A stretch of 64,000 nucleotides of DNA. It comes from Ectopseudomonas mendocina. GTDB taxonomy: Bacteria; Pseudomonadota; Gammaproteobacteria; Pseudomonadales; Pseudomonadaceae. Location of the stretch: assembly GCF_007049795.1 (NCBI RefSeq), contig NZ_SCFY01000004.1, positions 1 through 64,000 of the forward strand. The letters are read 5' to 3'. This document shows, piece after piece, positions 9,153-18,256 of the stretch. The notes below the pieces were generated by a model. The model was not told the origin of the DNA and made no database searches. It saw nothing but the letters and a program-made list of their open reading frames with translations. Each line of letters begins with the position of its first letter. The stretch's first letter is position 1. A program made the position numbers and the translations under genes.

Positions 9153-10070
9153 ATGAGCAGCCGCCGTCCCGATCCGCTGGCCCAGGTCAGCGACTTTGAA
9201 ATCCGCCTGCTCAAGCTGTTTCGCAGCGTGGTGGAATGCGGCGGTTTTTCCGCAGCCGAAAGCGCCCTGGGCATCGGCCGCTCGGCCATCAGCCAGCAGA
9301 TGAGCGACCTCGAACAACGCCTCGGCCTGCGCCTGTGCCAGCGCGGCCGCGCCGGTTTCGCCCTGACCGAGGAAGGCCGCGAGGTGTACCAGAGCACCCT
9401 GCAATTGCTGGCGGCGCTGGAAAGCTTTCGCACCGAGGTCAACGGCCTGCACCAGCACCTGCGTGGCGAGCTGAACATCGGCCTGACCGACAACCTGGTG
9501 ACCATCCCGCACATGCGCATCACCAACGCCCTGGCGCGGCTCAAGGTGCAGGGACCGGACGTGCGCATCAATATCCGCATGACGCCGCCGTCGGAGGTGG
9601 AACAGGGTGTGCTCGATGGCCGCCTGCATATCGGCGTGGTGCCGCAGGTAGGCGCCCTCTCCGGTCTGGAATACCAGGCGCTGTACGACGAGCGCTCGCT
9701 ACTCTACTGCGCGGTCGGCCACCCGCTGTTCTATGTCGATGACCAGCAGCTTGAAGACCAACGTCTCAACGCTCAGGAGGCCATCGCCCCGACCTTCCGT
9801 GTGCCCCCCGAGGTGCAGAGCCACTACCAGGCGCTGAACTGCACGGCCAGCGCCTCGGACCGCGAAGGCATGGCCTTCCTTATTCTCACCGGGCGCTATA
9901 TCGGCTACCTGCCGGACCACTATGCCCAGGCCTGGGTACAGCAGGGTCGCCTACGCGCGCTCAAGGCCAGCAGCCGCTTCTACGACATCAACCTGGCAGC
10001 GGTCACGCGCAAAGGCCGCCGTGCGCACCTGGTGCTGGAGAGCTTTCTCGAGGCCCTGGCTGAGGCCTGA
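9153..10070 (+). CDS. bauR: LysR-family regulator of beta-alanine catabolism
   Basis: A 305-residue LysR-type regulator. The N-terminal winged helix-turn-helix is seen at residues ~12-70 (FEIRLLKLFRSVVECGGFSAAESALGIGRS..., then AISQQMSDLEQRLGLRLCQR), followed by a periplasmic-binding-like effector domain. It is divergent from bauA, the usual layout for a LysR activator and its target, and I recall PA0133 (bauR) in the same position. The inducer is presumably beta-alanine. The ribosome binding site before ATG 9153 is weak. Confidence 0.82.
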   Translation: MSSRRPDPLAQVSDFEIRLLKLFRSVVECGGFSAAESALGIGRSAISQQMSDLEQRLGLRLCQRGRAGFALTEEGREVYQSTLQLLAALESFRTEVNGLHQHLRGELNIGLTDNLVTIPHMRITNALARLKVQGPDVRINIRMTPPSEVEQGVLDGRLHIGVVPQVGALSGLEYQALYDERSLLYCAVGHPLFYVDDQQLEDQRLNAQEAIAPTFRVPPEVQSHYQALNCTASASDREGMAFLILTGRYIGYLPDHYAQAWVQQGRLRALKASSRFYDINLAAVTRKGRRAHLVLESFLEALAEA

Positions 10071-10302
10071 GCGCGCACCAAAAAAGCGCTCAGGCACCAA
10101 TAACGGGCAAGTCCTTAGTCCCTGCGGCGCCCGATCAACCCAGTCGAAACCAGACTTATCGGTGCAGAACGCCGATATCATGTCGCCATATTAATGACGG
10201 CAAGTTTCTTGCTGGCAAATCGCCAGGGCGATGATCGCACTGCGCTTACTCCCTTCGCATGGCCGGCCACTCGGCTGTCGTTACTCCTGGTTCTCGAGGC
10301 TC

Positions 10303-12303
10303 ATGATGTTCTTCTTCAAACCGGTTCTGGCGTTGATGAACCGCGCGCGTTACGCCCACAAATTCCTGCTGATCTTTACTGTGTTCATGCTGCCCTACTG
10401 CTGGCTATCCGTGAGCAAGCTGCTCGACGTCAACGCCACGCTGGAGCAGTCGCAGCACGAGCTACAAGGCCTGCAGACCATCGAGCACTACCTGCCGGTG
10501 TATCGCCAGGCCCTGGAGCAGGCCGGCATGCATGTGATCGGCTATGCGCGTAACAAGGACGACGCCAAGCAGGAGATCGAGCGCCGCAGCCAGAGCTTCG
10601 TCGCGGCCATCGCGGAACTCAATGCCAGCCTCGATAGCGGCGTGTTCGCCGACATGAAACTGGCCGAAAGCGACCCCGGGTTCAACGCCGACAAGAAACT
10701 CTCGGTGCAGGGCCTCAGCTCGCAGATGATCGAGCACGCCGCCTCGGTGCACGACCTGAGCGCCAACATGCGCGAGATCGCCGCCTTGTCCAAGTTGAGC
10801 CAGGACAGCAACCCGCGCATCTACCGCAACGTAGACCTGCTGCTCAATCAACTGCTGCCGCTGTACGAAGTGCTGACCCAGACCCGCACCTATGCTGGCT
10901 ACATGACTGCCTACGGCTTCCTCGAATCCTCGTCGCGTTCGGCCATCACCAACCAGCTCAGCACTCTGCAACGCTACGCCGGCGGCATCGAGGCCAAGGG
11001 CAACGCCGAGGCCCAGCAGTTGATGACGAGCGCCGCGCGAGATGCCGCCGAGCAATACAAGCGCGAGATCGTCGATATCTATACCCGGAGCGGCTACTTC
11101 GACCAGAACGCGGTGGAACACTGGCTGCAGCGCTACGAATCCTATGCGCCGCAGGCAGCCGAGCTGGACAAGGCCGCGAGCCTGCTGCTGGAGGAAACTG
11201 CCGGACTGCTGCAGGCTCGCACCGACGCCGACCTGCGCGAACTGGTGCTGTGGGCTGGCACCCTGCTGGTGGTGATCGCCTTGCTGGTGTACCTGTTCGT
11301 TGGTTTCTACCTGTCAGTGCGCGGCGCCATTCGCGACCTGACCAATGCCACCCGACGCATGGCAGAAGGTGACCTGCGTCAAAGCGTGAAGACCGCTGCG
11401 CGTGACGAGCTGGGCGACCTGGCCCAGGACTTCAACGAGATGCAGACGCGCATGAGCGAGCTGATCGCCCAGGTCGCACGCTTCTCCGAAACCACCCTGG
11501 ACAAGGCGCAGAGCGTCAGCGACAGCGCCTCCACCAGCCAGCGCAGCGTCGAGCGTCAGGCCAATGAACTGGAGCTGATCGCCACCTCGATGAGCGAGCT
11601 GGTCAGCAACGTTCAGGAGGTCAGCCAGAACTCCCACGTGACTGCCGACAAGGCCAATACCGCGGGCGAGAAATGCCGCGAAGGCCGCGTGCAGGTCGAT
11701 CACGCCGTGTCGCGCATCAACCAGCTGTTCAGCGAGATGGACGACTCCATCGGTGCCATCACCTCGGTAGAAAAGGAAAGTGAGGAGATCGCCAAGGCCG
11801 TCGACCTGATCAAGAGCGTCGCCGAGCAGACCAACCTGCTCGCCCTCAACGCCGCCATCGAGGCCGCACGTGCTGGCGAACAGGGCCGCGGCTTTGCCGT
11901 GGTCGCCGACGAAGTACGCAGCCTGGCTATTCGCTCCCACGAGCTCACCGGCGAGATCGACCAGACCATCGGTCGCCTGCGCCAGCAAGTCGGCAGCGCG
12001 GTGAAGACCATTCGTGGCAGCCACCAGAGCGCGGCGCAGAGCGTCGAGCAGATCACCCTGACGGCGAACATCTTCGAGCAGATCACCGGCAGCATGGATC
12101 AGATCATCGACCACAACATCCAGATCGCCTCGGCCGCCGAGCAGCAGGCTGCGGTGGTTCAGGGCGTCGAGCAGAACACCCTGGAGATCAAGAGCCTCAG
12201 CGACAGCAACGCCCATGAAGCGCAGAGCACGGTGAACGTCAGCGACGAGCTGACCGGCATGACCCGCAACCTGCACAGCCTGATTGCCAACTTCAAGGTA
12301 TGA
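10303..12303 (+). CDS. Methyl-accepting chemotaxis protein
   Basis: A transmembrane chemoreceptor of ~666 residues. TM1 is [18 protein letters not shown] (~20-37). A long helical periplasmic sensor of about 280 residues follows, then TM2 [20 protein letters not shown], a HAMP linker ([19 protein letters not shown]) and a cytoplasmic signalling domain with the invariant hairpin tip [18 protein letters not shown]. Starts at 10303 or 10306 are equally possible after GAGG (10296); the further-upstream ATG at 10231 is unlikely. The large helical sensor suggests a bimodular helical ligand-binding domain. The ligand is unknown. No che genes are adjacent, so it is an orphan receptor. Confidence 0.93.
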   Translation: MMFFFKPVLALMNRARYAHKFLLIFTVFMLPYCWLSVSKLLDVNATLEQSQHELQGLQTIEHYLPVYRQALEQAGMHVIGYARNKDDAKQEIERRSQSFVAAIAELNASLDSGVFADMKLAESDPGFNADKKLSVQGLSSQMIEHAASVHDLSANMREIAALSKLSQDSNPRIYRNVDLLLNQLLPLYEVLTQTRTYAGYMTAYGFLESSSRSAITNQLSTLQRYAGGIEAKGNAEAQQLMTSAARDAAEQYKREIVDIYTRSGYFDQNAVEHWLQRYESYAPQAAELDKAASLLLEETAGLLQARTDADLRELVLWAGTLLVVIALLVYLFVGFYLSVRGAIRDLTNATRRMAEGDLRQSVKTAARDELGDLAQDFNEMQTRMSELIAQVARFSETTLDKAQSVSDSASTSQRSVERQANELELIATSMSELVSNVQEVSQNSHVTADKANTAGEKCREGRVQVDHAVSRINQLFSEMDDSIGAITSVEKESEEIAKAVDLIKSVAEQTNLLALNAAIEAARAGEQGRGFAVVADEVRSLAIRSHELTGEIDQTIGRLRQQVGSAVKTIRGSHQSAAQSVEQITLTANIFEQITGSMDQIIDHNIQIASAAEQQAAVVQGVEQNTLEIKSLSDSNAHEAQSTVNVSDELTGMTRNLHSLIANFKV

Positions 12304-12455
12304 CCCGCGTGGCCGTCAGCGAGACCCGATCACGGCCGGCCTGGGGTGACGCAGCCGACGCAAACGGGCTTTTTCACGCCGTAATGCTTGTCACCCAGGC
12401 GGTGCTGGGGTATCTGTGCAAACGCCCCGCTCCCTGATCAGTCCGGAATCGCCTC

Positions 12456-13118
12456 ATGACCTTCGAAGTCCCCGCCCACAGCGCCAACGACAAGCCCGCC
12501 GGACGCATCCGCCAGAAGAACGAAGAAGCCATCATCAAGGCTGCCGAGGAAGAATTCGCCCGGCACGGCTTCAAGGGCACCAGCATGAATACCATCGCGC
12601 AGAACGTCGGCCTGCCCAAGGCCAACCTGCACTACTACTTCAACAACAAGCTGGGGCTGTACCTGGCCGTGCTGAGCAACATCCTCGAACTGTGGGACAG
12701 CACCTTCAATAATCTGAGCGTCGATGACGACCCGGCCGAAGCGCTGGAACGTTACATCCGCGCCAAGATGGAATTCTCCCGGCGCCAGCCGAAGGCTTCG
12801 CGCATCTTCGCCATGGAAGTGATCAGCGGTGGCGACTGCCTGTCGCAGTACTTCAATCAAAACTACCTGGACTGGTTCCGTGGCCGTGCTGCGGTGTTCG
12901 AAGGCTGGATCGCCGCCGGCAAGATGGACCCGGTCGACCCGATCCACCTGATCTTCCTGCTATGGAGCAGCACCCAGCACTACGCCGACTTCGCCTCGCA
13001 GATCTGCCGCGTGAAGCAGAGCTCGCGCCTGACCAAACAGGACTTCGAGCAAGCCTCCGATCAACTGGTGCAGATCATCCTCAAGGGCTGCGGCCTGACG
13101 CCTGCTGCCAAAGCCTGA
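12456..13118 (+). CDS. TetR-family regulator, RutR-like
   Basis: 220 residues. The N-terminal TetR helix-turn-helix lies at ~18-65 (IRQKNEEAIIKAAEEEFARHG ... LPKANLHYYFNNKLGLY). The C-terminal part (FAMEVISGGDCLSQYF ... LIFLLWSSTQHYADF) resembles the YcdC/RutR ligand domain, which in RutR senses uracil or thymine. Its TGA overlaps the ATG of the next gene (TGATG), so the two are translationally coupled. A pyrimidine- or purine-linked role would fit the salvage genes 3 kb downstream, but this is inference. Confidence 0.8.
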   Translation: MTFEVPAHSANDKPAGRIRQKNEEAIIKAAEEEFARHGFKGTSMNTIAQNVGLPKANLHYYFNNKLGLYLAVLSNILELWDSTFNNLSVDDDPAEALERYIRAKMEFSRRQPKASRIFAMEVISGGDCLSQYFNQNYLDWFRGRAAVFEGWIAAGKMDPVDPIHLIFLLWSSTQHYADFASQICRVKQSSRLTKQDFEQASDQLVQIILKGCGLTPAAKA

Positions 13119-13702
13119 TGGCCTTCACCCTGCTCGGCCCTTGTGAATACCGCGAGGAGATTCGCAAGAGCCGCTTCATCGTCCTCGCCGCACCGATTGC
13201 CAGCGCGGCCGAAGCACAAGCCTTCATCGACAGCCGCAGCGACCTGGCGGCCTCGCACAACTGCTGGGCATGGAAGGTCGGCAACCAATATCGCTTCAAC
13301 GACGACGGCGAACCGGGCGGCACCGCGGGCAGGCCGATCCTCGCGGCCATCGAAGGGCAGGACTGCGATCAGGTCGTGGTGCTGGTGATTCGCTGGTACG
13401 GCGGCATCCAGCTCGGCACCGGCGGCCTGGCCCGCGCCTACGGCGGCAGCGCGGCGAAATGCCTGCAGGCCGGCGAGCGCCGCGAACTGGTGCTGCGCCA
13501 ATCCTTCACCTGTCATTTGCAGTTCGCCGAACTGCCGGTGTTCAAGGCGCGTCTGAACGAGTTCGACAGCCTGATCGAGCGCGAGGATTACGACGCCACC
13601 GGCGCATGCCTGCACCTGGCCGTGGCGCCGGCCGAGCGCGCCGCGATGGAGCGCTTGCTTGGCGATATCAGTCGCGGCCGCGAAAGCCTGAGGGCGCCAT
13701 GA
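13118..13702 (+). CDS. yigZ: YigZ/IMPACT-family protein
   Basis: 194 residues. The N-terminal UPF0029/IMPACT domain has the signature NDDGEPGGTAGRPIL (~63-77) and IRWYGGIQLGTGGLARAY (~90-107); the C-terminal half is a DUF1949-like domain. Proteins of this family are related to the eukaryotic translation regulator IMPACT; the bacterial role is unsettled. The start codon overlaps the TetR stop, and its own stop overlaps the start of the next gene (ATGA), so the three genes form one coupled operon. Confidence 0.9.
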   Translation: MAFTLLGPCEYREEIRKSRFIVLAAPIASAAEAQAFIDSRSDLAASHNCWAWKVGNQYRFNDDGEPGGTAGRPILAAIEGQDCDQVVVLVIRWYGGIQLGTGGLARAYGGSAAKCLQAGERRELVLRQSFTCHLQFAELPVFKARLNEFDSLIEREDYDATGACLHLAVAPAERAAMERLLGDISRGRESLRAP

Positions 13703-14265
13703 AGCGGACGACTACTGCACTGCTGCCGCTGCTATGGCTAGCCCTGCCGGCCCTGGCCGAAGTCCAGGAGCAGTTGCAGGAGCATTACTACGACCTGCAG
13801 GTGGCGTCTGGCGAGTCCCTCAGCCGCGCCATCGACCAGGCCTCGCCGATTCGCCAGAACGGTCAGATCTATCACGCCTATACCCGCTGGAAGGCCCAGT
13901 GGAATTTCTGGTGGCGCGAGCAACGCGACGGTCGCTGCCAGATCGACCTCACCCGCACCCGGTTGAGCGCCACCATCACCCTGCCCCGCCTCGGTGGCGG
14001 CGACGCACAGCAGCGCCAGCGTTTCGAACAGTACCTGGGCGCACTGCGCGAACATGAGCTGGGCCACTACCGCATCGGCCAGGCTGCCGCCGCCGAGATC
14101 GACACCGCCCTGCTGCAAACGCCCGAATACCCCAGTTGCGCCGAGCTGCAACAACAGGCCAATCAGCGCGCCAATGCCATCCTGCAGCGACATGCCGAGC
14201 AGGAGCGGCAGTACGACCAGCAGACCGGACATGGTCGTAGCCAGGGCGCCTGGTTGACGGAATAA
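13699..14265 (+). CDS. DUF922 secreted zinc-protease-like protein
   Basis: 188 residues with signal peptide MKRTTTALLPLLWLALPALA, so periplasmic. It carries EHELGHYRIG (~115-124), an HExxH zinc-metallopeptidase-type motif characteristic of DUF922, and two cysteines. The proteolytic activity is assumed from the motif and not demonstrated for the family in general. ATG 13699 overlaps the yigZ stop and follows GAGGG. Confidence 0.85.
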   Translation: MKRTTTALLPLLWLALPALAEVQEQLQEHYYDLQVASGESLSRAIDQASPIRQNGQIYHAYTRWKAQWNFWWREQRDGRCQIDLTRTRLSATITLPRLGGGDAQQRQRFEQYLGALREHELGHYRIGQAAAAEIDTALLQTPEYPSCAELQQQANQRANAILQRHAEQERQYDQQTGHGRSQGAWLTE

Positions 14266-14278
14266 CACTGCAGCAAAA

Positions 14279-14360
14279 ATGTAGGAGCGGCGCCCCGCCG
14301 CGAATAGTGGCTGGACGCACTCGAAAAGCTTTGCCCCGGGGCGGGCTCCTACAAGGGATT
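14279..14360. repeat. REP-like inverted pair
   Basis: gtaggagcggcgccccgccg and a facing copy ggggcgggctcctacaa form an inverted pair of GC-rich REP variants between the DUF922 gene and the SDR gene. Confidence 0.65.
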
Positions 14361-14429
14361 GCCGTGCCGGGCTTATCGGATCGGCATTCGCTATGCTGAT
14401 CTTCTTTCTCATCCGCAATGGAGCCTGAC

Positions 14430-15116
14430 ATGACTGCCCCCCGATCCATCCTGATCATCGGTGCCTCACGTGGCCTCGGCCTTGGTCTGGCCGGTGAATT
14501 CGCCGCCCAGGGCTGGGCCGTGACCGCCACCGTGCGCAGCGCCGCGCAACAAGCGCCGCTGCAGGCACTGCCCGGCGTGCGCGTAGAGCAACTGGAGATG
14601 ACTGATCCGGACAGCCTCGAGCAGTTGGCCAACCGCCTAAGCGACCAGCGCTTCGACGTCATCTTCGTCAATGCCGGGGTCGCCGGCCCCGAGCACCACA
14701 GCACTGCACAGGCCAGCGCCGAGGAAATGGGTCAGCTGTTCCTGACCAACGCCGTCGCCCCGCTGCGCGTGGCCGAGCGCCTGCTGCCGAACCTGGCCGC
14801 CGAGCATGGGCTGATCGTGTTCATGAGCTCGATCCTCGGCAGCATCGAGGCGGGTGCCGGCCTGGGCATGCCGCTATATGGCGCCAGCAAGGCTGCGCTC
14901 AACCACCTCGTGCAGTGCTTCGTGCGCACTCAGGACAACCCAAAACTCGGCGTGCTGCTGATGCACCCAGGCTGGGTACGCACCGACATGGGCGGCGCCG
15001 ACGCCCCGCTGGATATCGACAGCAGTTGCAAGGGCATGGTCGAACAGGTCAGCGCTGCCGTCGGCCGGCCAGGCCTGCGTTACCTCGACTACCAGGGCAA
15101 TGCGCTGCCCTGGTAA
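14430..15116 (+). CDS. Short-chain dehydrogenase/reductase
   Basis: 228-residue classical SDR. The NAD(P)-binding motif GASRGLGLGL lies at ~11-20, NAG in FVNAGVAG at ~82, and the catalytic YxxxK in PLYGASKAALNHL at ~150-154 with Ser in MSSILGS. The substrate cannot be told from sequence. ATG 14430 was preferred to 14418 because GGAG (14420-14423) is correctly placed for it. It stands alone between repeat-rich spacers. Confidence 0.88.
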   Translation: MTAPRSILIIGASRGLGLGLAGEFAAQGWAVTATVRSAAQQAPLQALPGVRVEQLEMTDPDSLEQLANRLSDQRFDVIFVNAGVAGPEHHSTAQASAEEMGQLFLTNAVAPLRVAERLLPNLAAEHGLIVFMSSILGSIEAGAGLGMPLYGASKAALNHLVQCFVRTQDNPKLGVLLMHPGWVRTDMGGADAPLDIDSSCKGMVEQVSAAVGRPGLRYLDYQGNALPW

Positions 15117-15443
15117 GCCTCACTGCGACCCGATCGATATTGGTCCGTGTCATGTGGCCAATATGCAATCGATGGGTTGAGCTTGGCGAAACCCATCAAT
15201 CGTTCCCCGGGTTTCGCTGCGTTCTACCCAGGCTACTTGCTGGGGCTTCGAGCAAAACCCAAGGCATTGGAGTTACGAATCGCGGCTGAAGCCGCTCCTA
15301 CACGAATGCCGCCCTATATACCGTAGTAGCACGCGCGAATACGGTGCATTGTGCACAGCGCACGGAGAGACGCGCACCAATGGCAGGCATTGCAGTGCGC
15401 TCGGCCATAGGCGAGAGCCCATAAAATGGATTTTCTGACTCAC
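15117..15443. other. Intergenic spacer with inverted repeats and a REP
   Basis: Contains an inverted repeat ATATTGG / CCAATAT (15137-15164, flanked by ATCGAT), a dispersed repeat with GATGGGTTGAGC...GAAACCCATC (15171-15197) and a REP copy (15277-15304). There is no coding region I can support. The downstream end leads into a sigma-54-like promoter. Confidence 0.5.
15277..15304. repeat. REP element
   Basis: cgaatcgcggctgaagccgc continuing tcctacac: a near-consensus copy. Confidence 0.85.
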
Positions 15444-15459
15444 TGGCCAAGTTTTTGCT
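15444..15459 (+). promoter_or_regulatory. Candidate sigma-54 promoter for nucleobase transporter operon
   Basis: TGGCCAAGTTTTTGCT matches the RpoN -24/-12 consensus at the invariant GG (15445-15446) and GC (15457-15458) with exactly ten bases between. It also matches TGGC and TTGC(T). Transcription would start near 15470, about 25 bases before the ATPase start codon. Nitrogen control would suit a nucleobase uptake operon. Confidence 0.6.
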
Positions 15460-15494
15460 TTATCCCCGCTCAGTCATGTTCATGAGCGCTTCCC

Positions 15495-17042
15495 ATGTCC
15501 GCCCCACCCGCTTCCCCACGCCTGCAGCTGACCGCCATCAGCAAGCAATACCCCGGCTGTCTGGCCAACGACCGTATCGACCTGACCATCGCCCCCGGTG
15601 AGATCCGCGCCCTGCTCGGCGAGAACGGTGCCGGCAAGAGCACCCTGATGAAGATCATCTACGGCGTGACCCAGCCCAGCAGCGGCGAGATTCGTTGGCA
15701 GGGCCAGGCCCTGAAGATGCGCGATCCGGCCATGGCGCGCGGCCTGGGCATCGGCATGGTGTTCCAGCATTTCTCCTTGTTCGAGACCCTGAGCGTGGCC
15801 GAGAACATCGCCCTGGCCATGGGCGCGGGCGCCGGTACGCCGAAGCAACTGGAGCCGAAAATTCGCGAGGTGTCGCAGCGCTACGGCATGGCGCTGGAGC
15901 CGACGCGTCTGGTCCACAGCCTGTCCATCGGCGAACGCCAGCGGGTGGAGATCGTCCGTTGCCTAATGCAGGACATCAAACTGCTGATCCTCGACGAGCC
16001 CACTTCGGTGCTCACCCCGCAGGAGGCCGACGAGCTGTTCGTCACCCTGCGCCGCCTGGCCGCCGAGGGCTGCAGCATCCTCTTTATCAGCCACAAGCTC
16101 GGCGAGGTACGCGCGCTATGCCAGAGCGCCACGGTGCTGCGTGGCGGCCGCGTATCCGGCCATTGCGTACCGGCCGAGTGCAGCGACCTGGAGCTGGCGC
16201 GGCTGATGGTCGGCGATGCCGAGGGGCTGGAAAGCAGCTACCCGAAAGTCAGCGGCGGTCTGCCACGGCTGCGCGTCGATGACCTCAGTTGGCACAACCC
16301 CGACCCGTTCGGCTGCTCGCTCGAACGCCTTCGCCTGGAGGTGCGCAGCGGCGAGATCGTCGGCATCGCTGGCGTGGCCGGCAATGGCCAGGATGAGCTG
16401 CTCGCCCTGCTCAGCGGCGAAACCCGCCTGCCACGCGGTGAGCGTGAGCGGGTCAGCATCGATGCCGCGCCAGTGGCCAATCTGCATCCCGATGCGCGGC
16501 GCGGGCTGGGCCTGGCCTTCGTCCCCGCCGAACGCCTCGGCCATGGCGCGGTGCCGGAGATGAGCCTGGTGGACAACGCCCTGCTCACTGCCTTCGGCCA
16601 GGGCTTGGTCAAGGACGGCCTGGTGCAGCGCGGCAAGGTGCGAGCGCTGGCCGAGCAGATCATCCAGCGCTTCGCGGTGAAGACGCCGGATGCCGACACG
16701 GCGGCGCGCAGCCTGTCCGGCGGCAATCTGCAGAAATTCATCCTGGGACGCGAGATTCTGCAGAACCCGAAACTGCTGGTGGCCGCGCACCCGACCTGGG
16801 GCGTGGACGTTGGCGCCGCTGCGGCCATCCACCGTGCGCTGATCGCCCTGCGCGATGCCGGCGCGGCGATCCTGGTGATCTCCGAAGACCTCGACGAGCT
16901 GTTCCAGATCAGCGACCGCATCGGCGCACTGTGCAGCGGGCGGCTGTCGCCGCTGGCCGAGACAGCGCAGGTGTCCACCGTGGAAGTCGGCCGCTGGATG
17001 GCCGGTGAATTCGATCAACCCGCCGCCGCTGCGGCCTGCTGA
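15495..17042 (+). CDS. ABC transporter ATPase, nucleoside/nucleobase (BMP) type
   Basis: A 515-residue ATPase with two fused nucleotide-binding domains, as in sugar and YufO-type nucleoside importers. The first half has Walker A GENGAGKST (42-50), signature LSIGERQRVEI and Walker B LLILDEPTS. The second half has a degenerate Walker A (GVAGNGQDE, no Lys) and signature LSGGNLQKFILG, a usual asymmetry in this family. It energises uptake by the two permeases that follow (next start 10 bases after this stop) and presumably the binding protein at 21632. The leader has only a weak binding site. Confidence 0.93.
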   Translation: MSAPPASPRLQLTAISKQYPGCLANDRIDLTIAPGEIRALLGENGAGKSTLMKIIYGVTQPSSGEIRWQGQALKMRDPAMARGLGIGMVFQHFSLFETLSVAENIALAMGAGAGTPKQLEPKIREVSQRYGMALEPTRLVHSLSIGERQRVEIVRCLMQDIKLLILDEPTSVLTPQEADELFVTLRRLAAEGCSILFISHKLGEVRALCQSATVLRGGRVSGHCVPAECSDLELARLMVGDAEGLESSYPKVSGGLPRLRVDDLSWHNPDPFGCSLERLRLEVRSGEIVGIAGVAGNGQDELLALLSGETRLPRGERERVSIDAAPVANLHPDARRGLGLAFVPAERLGHGAVPEMSLVDNALLTAFGQGLVKDGLVQRGKVRALAEQIIQRFAVKTPDADTAARSLSGGNLQKFILGREILQNPKLLVAAHPTWGVDVGAAAAIHRALIALRDAGAAILVISEDLDELFQISDRIGALCSGRLSPLAETAQVSTVEVGRWMAGEFDQPAAAAAC

Positions 17043-17052
17043 CGGAGCCGTC

Positions 17053-18150
17053 ATGTTGTTATCCCTGGAACCGCGCGGCCAGGAGTCGCGCCCCATGCTC
17101 TGGCTGTCGCCGCTGTTGGCCGCCGTACTGACGCTGCTGAGCGGCATGCTGCTGTTTACCCTGCTCGGCCATGACCCGCTGGAAACCCTGCACACTCTGC
17201 TGATCGCCCCGGTCAGCGACTGGTACGGCGTCTCCGAACTGCTGGTCAAGGCGCTGCCGATCCTGCTCTGTGCCCTGGGCCTGGCAGTCGCCTACCAGGC
17301 GCGCATCTGGAACATCGGCGCCGAAGGCCAGTTGCTGTTCGGCGCACTGGCCGGCAGCGCCATGGCCCTGCAACTGATCGACTGGGAAAGCCGCTGGGCA
17401 CTGGTTTGGGTGGTGCTCGCCGGCACCTGCGCCGGTGCGGCCTGGGCCGGGCTTACCGCCTGGCTGCGCACGCAGTTCAACGCCAACGAAATCCTTACCA
17501 GCATCATGCTCAACTACATCGCGTTGAACCTGCTGTTGTTCTTCGTGCATGGGCCGCTGAAAGACCCGGCCGGTTTCAACTTCCCTGAGTCGGCCATGTT
17601 CGGCGATGCCAGCCGCCTGCCACTGGTCAGCGAGGACGGGCGCCTGCACGGCGGCCTGTACCTGGCGCTGCTGGCTCTGGTGGCGGTGTGGGTGCTGCTG
17701 CACAAGAGCTTTCTCGGCTTCCAGATCAAGGTGCTCGGCCTGGACAAGCGCGCCGCCGGGTTCGTCGGTTTTCGCGAGAAGCGCCTGGTGTGGTTCGCAC
17801 TGCTGGTCAGCGGCGCGCTGGCTGGCATGGCGGGCGTCGGCGAAGTGGCCGGGCCGATTGGCCAGTTGGTGCCGCAGGTGTCGCCGGGCTACGGCTATGC
17901 GGCGATCACCGTGGCCTTTCTCGGCCGTCTCAATCCGCTCGGCATTCTGTTTGCCAGCCTGTTGATGGCGCTGCTGTACCTGGGTGGCGAGAACGCGCAG
18001 ATGAACCTCAATCTGCCGCAGGCGATCACCCAGTTGTTCCAGGGAATGATGCTGTTCTACCTGCTGGCCTGCGACGTGCTGATCCTCTACCGGCCCCGGC
18101 TGAAGTGGAAATGGGCGAAGCGCGAGCGCCTCGCAGAAGCGACCACCTGA
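17053..18150 (+). CDS. ABC transporter permease, nucleoside/nucleobase type
   Basis: A 365-residue inner-membrane permease of the branched-chain/BMP superfamily (YufP-like), with about eight to ten hydrophobic segments starting LLAAVLTLLSGMLLFTLLG. The typical RIWNIGAEGQLLFGALAG motif is present (~86-103). ATG 17053 follows GGAG and is 10 bases after the ATPase stop; an in-frame ATG at 17005 would overlap the ATPase. It pairs with the next permease to form the channel. Confidence 0.92.
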   Translation: MLLSLEPRGQESRPMLWLSPLLAAVLTLLSGMLLFTLLGHDPLETLHTLLIAPVSDWYGVSELLVKALPILLCALGLAVAYQARIWNIGAEGQLLFGALAGSAMALQLIDWESRWALVWVVLAGTCAGAAWAGLTAWLRTQFNANEILTSIMLNYIALNLLLFFVHGPLKDPAGFNFPESAMFGDASRLPLVSEDGRLHGGLYLALLALVAVWVLLHKSFLGFQIKVLGLDKRAAGFVGFREKRLVWFALLVSGALAGMAGVGEVAGPIGQLVPQVSPGYGYAAITVAFLGRLNPLGILFASLLMALLYLGGENAQMNLNLPQAITQLFQGMMLFYLLACDVLILYRPRLKWKWAKRERLAEATT

Positions 18151-18162
18151 ACCCTATTTTCC

Positions 18163-18236
18163 TGTGGGAGTGGCTGGGCGGCATTGCGCTTTAGCCACGA
18201 CAAAAGCTCGCCGCTGAAGCGCCTCCCACAAAGAGC
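18163..18236. repeat. REP pair inside the transporter operon
   Basis: gtgggagtggctgggcggca and the facing ctcgccgctgaagcgcctcc lie in the 106-base gap between the two permease genes, so the operon is interrupted by a REP hairpin. Confidence 0.65.
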
Positions 18237-18256
18237 CTGACTGCAAAGGAAACCCC

